From the NCBI RefSeq assembly GCF_003148645.1, contig NZ_QGGP01000002.1, positions 5,001 to 69,000 on the forward strand: a stretch of 64,000 bases of DNA, given 5' to 3'. The notes below the pieces were generated by a model. The model had not been told where the DNA came from, did not search any database, and saw only the letters and a program-made list of their open reading frames with translations. The translations under genes and the position numbers were made by a program. The stretch comes from Xanthomarina spongicola (GTDB lineage Bacteria; Bacteroidota; Bacteroidia; Flavobacteriales; Flavobacteriaceae). Below, in pieces: positions 58,469-64,000 of the stretch (the first letter of the stretch is position 1; each line of letters starts with the position of its first letter).

Positions 58469-59128
58469 TTAATTATAATTTCGTTCTCCAAAGATACTAC
58501 TTCCAACACGAATCATGGTACTACCACAATCAATTGCTAATTGATAATCACCACTCATTCCCATAGAAATAATATTCATTTCTGGATGTATAGTTTTAAG
58601 CTGATTAAAAACGTGTTTTAGTTTAAAAAATTCGCTTTTAATTTGCTCTTGGTTGTCTGTAAAGGTTGCCATCCCCATCACACCAACCACGTTGATGTTT
58701 TTTAATTCTGAAAATTCTGTTGCTTGTAAAATCTTTGAAGCATCGCTTGCTGTCATTCCAAATTTAGAATCTTCTGAAGCTATTTTTATTTGAAGTAAGC
58801 AATCTATAACTCTATCATGCTTATTTGCTTGTTTATTTATTTCTTTAAGCGTTTTAAAATTTTCAACTCCATGAATTAAACTTACAAACGAAGCCATGTA
58901 TTTTACTTTATTTCGTTGTACATGACCAATCATATGCCATTTAACATCTTTTGGCATTTGCTCATGCTTTTCAGTCATTTCCTGGATTTTGTTTTCCCCA
59001 AAAACACGCTGTCCAGCTTGGTAAGCTTCCAAAAGGTCGCTAACAGGTTTAGTTTTAGAAACAGCAACAAGTGTTACATGTTGTGGTAAGGTAGATTTTA
59101 TGTTTTGTAAGTTTTGTTTTATGGACAT
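58469..59128 (-). CDS. YggS family pyridoxal-phosphate-binding protein
   Basis: 219 aa from the ATG at 59128 (MSIKQNLQNIKSTLP), 1 bp after the DUF1015 stop. PLP lysine candidate Lys25 in VAVSKTKP; RVFGENKIQEM, DVKWHMIGHVQRNK, LLQIKIASEDSKFGM and SMGMSGDYQLAIDCGSTMIRVGSSIFG are family signatures. YggS/PROSC proteins keep vitamin B6 homeostasis. Likely co-transcribed with the DUF1015 gene. Confidence 0.95.
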   Translation of the reverse strand: MSIKQNLQNIKSTLPQHVTLVAVSKTKPVSDLLEAYQAGQRVFGENKIQEMTEKHEQMPKDVKWHMIGHVQRNKVKYMASFVSLIHGVENFKTLKEINKQANKHDRVIDCLLQIKIASEDSKFGMTASDASKILQATEFSELKNINVVGVMGMATFTDNQEQIKSEFFKLKHVFNQLKTIHPEMNIISMGMSGDYQLAIDCGSTMIRVGSSIFGERNYN

Positions 59129-59129
59129 T

Positions 59130-60368
59130 TTAAAATTCGTAAATAGTGACACCACTTCTTAGTTTTGGCTCAATATAAGTGCTTTTTGGAGGCATTTTTA
59201 AACCATCCTCTGCTATCTGTTTTAGTTCTTCTACTAATACAGGAACCATAACAAAACCAACTTTAAATTCACCACTATCTACACTACTTTTAATATTTAA
59301 AATATCTTTTTTTCCATTGATATAAGTAATTCTTTGATCGTTTCTTAAATCTTCAATTCCTAAAATAGGGTTTAGAATGGTTTTATATAGAATTTGAGAA
59401 TCTAAACCATCTAAGGATGTTTCAATATTATAAATGGTTTTTCGTAAGTATAGAGAATAGAAATCGCCATCTAAATACATACTGAAATGATGCTTCTTTG
59501 TTGGTTGATATGGTATTTTCCCTCTATTTTCAATTCGATAGAAAGTATCCAGCTGAATTAAAAATTCTTCTTTAGTTAACCCGTTTAAATCTTTAATCAA
59601 TCTATTAAAAGCATGAATTTGTAAATCGGATTCAGGTATTAAATAACTCATAAAAAAATTATAATCCTCATCTCCATGATGGTCAGGATTTGCATCTTTT
59701 AAATCTTTATAAAGTAAATATGAAGAAGCAGATCGATGATGTCCATCTGCAATATAAATTGTTGGAATATTATTGAATTCTTTCTGTATAATTTCTATTG
59801 TTTCGGGGTTGTCAACCTTCCATAGATAATGTGTGTCTCTATAGGTAGTAGTAAACTCAAATTCGGCTCTTTCTTTATGTGTTTCGTTTATTATTGAATC
59901 TATTACTGCATTATCTGGATAGGTTAGGAGTACAGGTTCTGCATTAAAACCAACAGTTTTTAAGTAATCTTTAAATACAATTTCCCTATAAGCAATGGTG
60001 TCTTCATGTTTTTTAATAACATTGTTTTCGTAATCAAGAGCACTTGCAGCTGCAATAATGCCATTAAATACTTGATGTTCTCTATCTACAATTTTATAGA
60101 TATAATAACAAGGGTTTTCATCTTGAGCAAAAATATTATCTTCTATAAATTCTAAATATCTGTTTCTAACTAGGCTATATCTTGCTTCACCAGAAATTTC
60201 TTTGTCGAATCTATATCCAGGATTTACAATTTGTAAAAATGAAAACGGATTATCTCTAAGTCTGGATTCAAGCTGTTCCTTTGTATAGCTTTGGTATGAT
60301 CTAGCTGCCACAAGACTTACTTTGTCTCGTGTAGGACGTACTGCTTTAAAAGGAATTATTTTAGCCAT
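59130..60368 (-). CDS. DUF1015 family protein
   Basis: 412 aa, cytoplasmic. Family features are IIPFKAVRPTRDKVSLVAARSYQSY at the start, NPFSFLQIVNPG, IVDREHQVFNGIIAA, TIYIADGHHRSASSYLLY and DLRNDQRITYING. The HHR segment suggests a metal-dependent or phosphotransfer activity but no reaction is established for this Bacteroidota branch. In these genomes it often lies near serine-synthesis genes (serA/serC), which are not in this window. Upstream of YggS with 1 bp between. Confidence 0.9.
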   Translation of the reverse strand: MAKIIPFKAVRPTRDKVSLVAARSYQSYTKEQLESRLRDNPFSFLQIVNPGYRFDKEISGEARYSLVRNRYLEFIEDNIFAQDENPCYYIYKIVDREHQVFNGIIAAASALDYENNVIKKHEDTIAYREIVFKDYLKTVGFNAEPVLLTYPDNAVIDSIINETHKERAEFEFTTTYRDTHYLWKVDNPETIEIIQKEFNNIPTIYIADGHHRSASSYLLYKDLKDANPDHHGDEDYNFFMSYLIPESDLQIHAFNRLIKDLNGLTKEEFLIQLDTFYRIENRGKIPYQPTKKHHFSMYLDGDFYSLYLRKTIYNIETSLDGLDSQILYKTILNPILGIEDLRNDQRITYINGKKDILNIKSSVDSGEFKVGFVMVPVLVEELKQIAEDGLKMPPKSTYIEPKLRSGVTIYEF

Positions 60369-60382
60369 AATTTGTTTTTTTA

Positions 60383-60476
60383 TGTCATTACGAGCTTATT
60401 TATTTAAAAAAAACGGATAATCTTAAAACGTGACTTTTCCAAAGAGATTGTCACGACCTTCGTCTTTGTAATGACA
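60383..60476. repeat. Palindromic intergenic repeat (REP/MITE-like)
   Basis: 94-bp element bounded by TGTCATTAC (60383-60391) and GTAATGACA (60468-60476), with an inner inverted pair CGTGAC/GTCACG (60429-60434 and 60450-60455) around a segment containing AATCTCTTTGG on the minus strand. This resembles the family of intergenic repeats with GTCATTGCGAG ends and GCAATCTCTT cores found in many bacterial genomes. It fills the gap between the hbd and DUF1015 genes and may also act as a terminator for hbd. Confidence 0.6.
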
Positions 60477-60484
60477 GCGCTTTT

Positions 60485-61375
60485 TTATTTTAAAAACTGC
60501 TTAGCAACTTTCTCTGCTTTTCTGCTTTCAGAATAATCGTAAAAGCCTTCCCCAGATTTCACACCTAGTTTTCCAGCCATTACCATATTAACTAGTAAAG
60601 GACAAGGTGCATATTTAGGGTTTTTAAAGCCATCGTACATGACATTCAATATAGATAAACATATATCAAGGCCAATAAAATCTGCTAGTTGTAATGGTCC
60701 CATTGGATGAGCCATGCCTAGCTTCATAACAGTATCTATTTCTTCAACACCAGCAACACCATTATAAAGTGTTTCAATAGCTTCGTTTAGCATTGGCATT
60801 AAAATTCTATTTGCAACAAAACCTGGATAATCGTTTACTTCGGTTGGAGTTTTACCTAATTGTTTAGATAGTTCCATGATAGTATTTGTAACCTCATCGC
60901 TTGTATTGTAGCCACGAATAATTTCCACCAATTTCATAATTGGAACAGGATTCATAAAGTGCATACCAATAACCATTTTTGGTCTGGATGTAACAGCAGC
61001 TATTTGTGTAATTGAAATAGATGATGTGTTACTAGCCAGAATAGTATCTTCTGGACAAGCGTCGTCAAGTTGTTTGAAAATTTTAAGTTTTAAATCAATA
61101 TTTTCTGTTGCAGCTTCAACAACTAAACTTGCGTATTCAACACCTTCGTTAATATTAGTAAACGTTGTTATGTTACTTAATGTTTTAGCTTTATCTGCTT
61201 CGGTAATTTTTTCTTTAGCAACCATTCTATCTAAGTTTTTAGAAATGGTATCCATACCTCTTTTTAAAGAAGCTTCGCTAATATCTATAAGTTGTACTTT
61301 AAATCCACTTTGAGCAAAAGTATGTGCAATACCATTTCCCATGGTTCCGGCTCCTATTACTGCTACGTTTTTCAT
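60485..61375 (-). CDS. 3-hydroxyacyl-CoA (3-hydroxybutyryl-CoA) dehydrogenase
   Basis: 296 aa. Rossmann domain VIGAGTMGNGIAHTFAQSGF (residues 5-24) with acidic end of strand 2 (LIDIS), catalytic His in GMHFMNPVPIMKLVEII, then the C-terminal dimerisation domain with DYPGFVANRILMPMLNEAIE and KLGMAHPMGPLQLADFIGLD. It oxidises L-3-hydroxyacyl-CoA with NAD+ in beta-oxidation, butanoate or phenylacetate metabolism. The ~285-aa stand-alone form matches Hbd/PaaH. Own transcription unit. Confidence 0.95.
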   Translation of the reverse strand: MKNVAVIGAGTMGNGIAHTFAQSGFKVQLIDISEASLKRGMDTISKNLDRMVAKEKITEADKAKTLSNITTFTNINEGVEYASLVVEAATENIDLKLKIFKQLDDACPEDTILASNTSSISITQIAAVTSRPKMVIGMHFMNPVPIMKLVEIIRGYNTSDEVTNTIMELSKQLGKTPTEVNDYPGFVANRILMPMLNEAIETLYNGVAGVEEIDTVMKLGMAHPMGPLQLADFIGLDICLSILNVMYDGFKNPKYAPCPLLVNMVMAGKLGVKSGEGFYDYSESRKAEKVAKQFLK

Positions 61376-61390
61376 TGAAAATTTATTTTC

Positions 61391-61410
61391 ATTCCCTTGA
61401 AAAAGGGAAT
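61391..61410. repeat. Short inverted repeat between two minus-strand genes
   Basis: ATTCCCTT/AAGGGAAT (61391-61398 with 61403-61410) with a GAAA loop, downstream of the Gfo/Idh/MocA gene and 15 bp upstream of hbd. No T tract follows, so it is not a typical terminator. Confidence 0.4.
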
Positions 61411-61473
61411 CTTGTTAATTTTTATTTTATAATGTTTGCGTTTTTTTTCTTTTGTAAAATAATAGAAATGAGA

Positions 61474-62433
61474 TTAAAATTGATCAATTATCATTGTTGC
61501 TACACGTAAGGCTTCTGTACCATCATGTAATGTAACTATTGGTGATCTGTTGTTATTTATAGCGTCTGCAAAAGAATTTAATTCATCCAGAATAGCGTTG
61601 TTGTTAGCTATTTCAGGATTGTCGAAATAAATTTGTTTTTTTACGCCTTCTGCATTTTGAAGAATCATATCAAAATCTCCAGGATTTTTTGGTGCATCTT
61701 TCATTTTTACTACTTCGCATTTCTTTTCCAAGAAATCTACAGAAATATATGCGTCTTTTTGAAAGAAACGCGATTTACGCATGTTCTTCAATGAAATCCT
61801 GCTAGCAGTTAAATTTGCTACACAACCATTTTCAAATTCTATTCTGGCATTGGCAATATCTGGTGTATCGCTAATTACCGAGACACCACTTGCAGAGACA
61901 TTTTTAACTTTAGATTTTACAACACTAAGGATAATATCTATATCATGTATCATTAAATCTAAAACCACAGGAACATCTGTACCTCGAGGATTAAATTCTG
62001 CCAATCGATGTGTTTCAATAAACATAGGATTAACAATTTGATCCTTTACAGCCAGATATGCTGGATTAAATCTTTCAACATGCCCTACTTGCCCACGAAT
62101 ATTGTGTTGTGCTAAAAGTTCTCTAATATGCTCGGCTTCTTCAACCGTATTTGTAATAGGCTTTTCAATAAAAATATGTTTACCTTTATCTATGGCTTTA
62201 ATGGCACATTCGTAATGCGAAAGCGTTGGTGTAACAATATCCACCATGTCAACAGCATCAATTAAAGCATCAATAGAATTGAAGTATTTATAACCAAATT
62301 CTGCCTCAATTTTTTTTGCATATGTTTCATCTGCATCATAAAAACCAACCAATTCATATTTTTCAGATTGATTAAGAAGTCTTAAATGAATTTTCCCAAG
62401 GTGTCCAGCACCTAGAACTCCAGCTTTTAGCAT
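61474..62433 (-). CDS. Gfo/Idh/MocA family oxidoreductase
   Basis: 319 aa. NAD(P)-binding GVLGAGHLGKIHLRLL at 5-20, YELVGFYDADE, the EKP motif in HIFIEKPITNTVEEA, and the second domain with LDLMIHDIDIILSVV (catalytic-type Asp and His). Members oxidise or reduce sugars or related polyols; the substrate is unknown. A TAnnTTTG element (62450-62457, minus) lies 16 nt before the ATG. Confidence 0.93.
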   Translation of the reverse strand: MLKAGVLGAGHLGKIHLRLLNQSEKYELVGFYDADETYAKKIEAEFGYKYFNSIDALIDAVDMVDIVTPTLSHYECAIKAIDKGKHIFIEKPITNTVEEAEHIRELLAQHNIRGQVGHVERFNPAYLAVKDQIVNPMFIETHRLAEFNPRGTDVPVVLDLMIHDIDIILSVVKSKVKNVSASGVSVISDTPDIANARIEFENGCVANLTASRISLKNMRKSRFFQKDAYISVDFLEKKCEVVKMKDAPKNPGDFDMILQNAEGVKKQIYFDNPEIANNNAILDELNSFADAINNNRSPIVTLHDGTEALRVATMIIDQF

Positions 62434-62449
62434 GATTTTACGTTTTCAA

Positions 62450-62457
62450 CAAAAATA
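62450..62457 (-). promoter_or_regulatory. TAnnTTTG -10 element of the Gfo/Idh/MocA gene
   Basis: Minus-strand TATTTTTG, 16 nt before the start codon, in the spacer to divergent pcm. Confidence 0.5.
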
Positions 62458-62555
62458 AGATTTTACTTTTAGAAATAGGATAATAGAAAATAGAAATTAA
62501 TTGAAAGTTTAAAACTTTAAACTTTGAACTTGTTGCTTATTGAATTATTTTAGCC

Positions 62556-63215
62556 TTGAAAATTCACCTACCATTGAAAGATACTTTTAAACATAAAGGA
62601 TTAAGACAACAACTTGTTGAAACTATAAAAAGCAAAGGCATTAAAAATGATAAAGTTTTAGAGGCTATTGGTAAGATTCCACGACATTTATTCATGGATT
62701 CCGGTTTTTTAGACCACGCTTATCAAGACAAAGCGTTTCCTATTGCTGCAGATCAAACTATATCTCAGCCATATACTGTAGCTTTTCAAACAGAATTATT
62801 GCAAGTAAAACCAGGAGATAAAATATTAGAAATTGGTACAGGTAGTGGCTATCAAACAGCTGTTTTGTGTGAACTTGGAGCAGTAGTTTATAGTATAGAA
62901 AGACAACGTGAGCTCTATAAGAAAACGAGTAAGTTTTTACCAAAATTAGGATATAGAGCCAAGAAACTTATTTTTGGTGATGGTTATATAGGCTTAAAAG
63001 CAGAAGCGCCATTTAATGGTATAATAGTAACAGCTGGTGCACCTTTTGTGCCAAAACCTCTTCTTAGTCAGTTAGCAATTAATGGTCGTTTGGTAATACC
63101 AGTTGGAGACGATATTCAAGTAATGACATTATTCATTAGAAAAGGAGTGAAAGATTTCGAAAAACATGAGTTTGGCGAATTTAGATTTGTACCTTTATTA
63201 GAAGACAAAAATTAA
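62556..63215 (+). CDS. pcm: Protein-L-isoaspartate O-methyltransferase
   Basis: 219 aa from a TTG start (L/MKIHLPLKDTFKHKGLRQQL); no ATG lies before the conserved N-terminal helix. PCMT signatures: IPRHLFMDSGFLDHAYQDKAFPI, DQTISQPYTVAFQTELL, SAM loop ILEIGTGSGYQTAVL, and ITAGAPFVPKPLLSQLAINGRLVIPVG (I to V change aside). It methylates isoaspartyl residues so that damaged proteins can be repaired. The stop overlaps the convergent gene by 4 bp. Confidence 0.96.
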   Translation: MKIHLPLKDTFKHKGLRQQLVETIKSKGIKNDKVLEAIGKIPRHLFMDSGFLDHAYQDKAFPIAADQTISQPYTVAFQTELLQVKPGDKILEIGTGSGYQTAVLCELGAVVYSIERQRELYKKTSKFLPKLGYRAKKLIFGDGYIGLKAEAPFNGIIVTAGAPFVPKPLLSQLAINGRLVIPVGDDIQVMTLFIRKGVKDFEKHEFGEFRFVPLLEDKN

Positions 63216-63739
63216 TCTTTAGGCAGATATTCCATTGGGATTGGATTATCTGGAGTTTCTTGAGTCCAATAAATATTTAAAACCCACCATCTTTGGCCAT
63301 CATTAAGCAATTGAATACTATTGATACCTCTCATAAAAGGTTCAGTATCGGTTTCACTATAAAAAGATTCATAGGTGCTGAAAACTTGAGTTATATTTCC
63401 AAATGTATCAACTTTCCTATAAATTTCTTTTTCAAAAAAACCATTTTCAACTAACCAAGTTCCAGAAGTATTGATATAATCTAAAGGAGTCATAAAACGA
63501 GCTTCATAAATACCTTCTTTGTTTTTTCCTGAAGGGATAAGCTTTGCATCTGGCTTGAATAAGTATTTAAATAAATCCCAATCTCTTTCTTCTCCTTTTT
63601 CACCAGAAATTACAGCATAAAGAGTTTTTATAGTGGTATCTAGTGTTTCTACTTTATACGAATATGCATCAGTGTTTTCTTGGGCATTTAATGTAAAAGA
63701 AAGTAATAATATAAATAGTAAAGAGATTAGTTTTTTCAT
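63212..63739 (-). CDS. Exported protein of unknown function (NTF2/SnoaL-like)
   Basis: 175 aa from the ATG at 63739 (MKKLISLLFILLLSF), with a signal peptide to about residue 19 (LNAQ). The mature part TLDTTIKTLYAVISGEKGEERDWDLFKYLFKPDAKLIP and the closing WWVLNIYWTQE suggest a small cone-shaped NTF2-like domain. No catalytic residues assigned. Neighbours are pcm (convergent, 4-bp overlap) and smpB upstream. Confidence 0.75.
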   Translation of the reverse strand: MKKLISLLFILLLSFTLNAQENTDAYSYKVETLDTTIKTLYAVISGEKGEERDWDLFKYLFKPDAKLIPSGKNKEGIYEARFMTPLDYINTSGTWLVENGFFEKEIYRKVDTFGNITQVFSTYESFYSETDTEPFMRGINSIQLLNDGQRWWVLNIYWTQETPDNPIPMEYLPKD

Positions 63740-63809
63740 TTTAATTAGCATTTAATGAAATTAAAATTAATGTTTTTTGAATAAAATGAGAGTTAAAAGA
63801 TTAATAATT

Positions 63810-64000
63810 CTAATTAAAACTTTTTTTAACTCTGTCCAATCTTACTTTATTCTCTCGATCTTTTATTGTGTCTCGCTTGTCAAAAAGTTTTTTACCACGT
63901 GCTAGAGATATATCAAGTTTAGCTAAGCCTTTTTCATTAATAAATAATCTGAGAGGAATAATAGTTAAACCAGTATTTTTAACCTCTTTTTCAAGTTTTT
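63810..64000 (-). CDS. smpB: SsrA-binding protein SmpB, C-terminal part (runs off the window)
   Basis: The last 62 codons are visible and end at the TAG at 63810-63812. The segments TIIPLRLFINEKGLAKLDI, ARGKKLFDKRDTIKDRE and the basic tail KVRLDRVKKSFN are the SmpB core end and C-terminal tail that mimic the anticodon arm in trans-translation. The 5' end lies beyond base 64000. The tmRNA partner was not found in this window. Confidence 0.95.
   Translation of the reverse strand, partial: KLEKEVKNTGLTIIPLRLFINEKGLAKLDISLARGKKLFDKRDTIKDRENKVRLDRVKKSFN

Noticed and set aside
58157-58540. Plus-strand 127-codon frame over the nuclease start region
   Set aside because: It is antisense to the ExoI region of the nuclease and to the end of the YggS gene, and has no recognisable features.

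Overview
The window is a chromosomal segment of a low-GC member of the Flavobacteriaceae (Bacteroidota). The signs are TAnnTTTG-type promoter elements with no Shine-Dalgarno sequences, type IX secretion (T9SS) C-terminal sorting domains, a TonB receptor/DUF4249 pair, Bacteroidota-only families (DUF6095, DUF2279, DUF4835, DUF6913), the long form of GAPDH, and a bamD-rpoZ-coaBC-DUF4835-recN gene order. The genus cannot be fixed from sequence reading alone.

Layout. 1-545: 3' end of a 23S rRNA, a 5S rRNA and its terminator (end of an rrn operon). 640-8455: DinB-like protein, murQ, TonB receptor with DUF4249 lipoprotein, monomeric icd, pentapeptide protein. 8456-9150: the longest gene-free stretch, holding a possible minus-strand structured RNA. 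9151-16028: rplS, trmD, a hydrolase, small unknowns, GAPDH and a Deg/HtrA protease, all on the minus strand. 16182-20258: dapF, GNAT, mltG, DUF2279 and a lysozyme-like protein (cell wall synthesis and remodelling). 20263-31445: the dnaA neighbourhood (RsmI-like methyltransferase, a T9SS-exported sugar dehydrogenase, LMW phosphatase, dnaA, ybgC-type thioesterase, yigZ, DMT transporter, HAD, ribD, GNAT, prmC, ligA). 31573-34078: three tandem YhhN-like membrane paralogues. 34068-35751: a 5'-nucleotidase split over two genes. 35823-43209: DUF6913, dapA, bamD, rpoZ, coaBC, DUF4835, recN, fabI. 43540-47746: two tandem T9SS cargo proteins built from shuffled modules. 47826-52748: glycosyltransferase, YbbR-like, coaE, histidine kinase/response regulator pair. 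52798-62433: a minus-strand run with miaA, a K+ channel with a zinc-ribbon tail, DUF3857 protein, a DnaQ/GIY-YIG nuclease, YggS, DUF1015, 3-hydroxyacyl-CoA dehydrogenase and a Gfo/Idh/MocA oxidoreductase. 62556-64000: pcm, a small exported protein, and the 3' end of smpB.

Most of the window is housekeeping: translation (rRNA, rplS, trmD, prmC, miaA, smpB), replication and repair (dnaA, ligA, recN), envelope building (murQ, mltG, dapA, dapF, bamD, fabI), and cofactors (ribD, coaBC, coaE). No complete novel multi-gene system, prophage, insertion sequence or CRISPR array is visible. The most unusual items are a nuclease gene whose only plausible full-length start is an ATT codon, an unexplained minus-strand element ending in a UUCG-capped hairpin, reciprocal module order in the tandem T9SS proteins, the YhhN-like triplet, and a recurring arrangement in which the -10 element lies only a few bases before the start codon, suggesting leaderless mRNAs.
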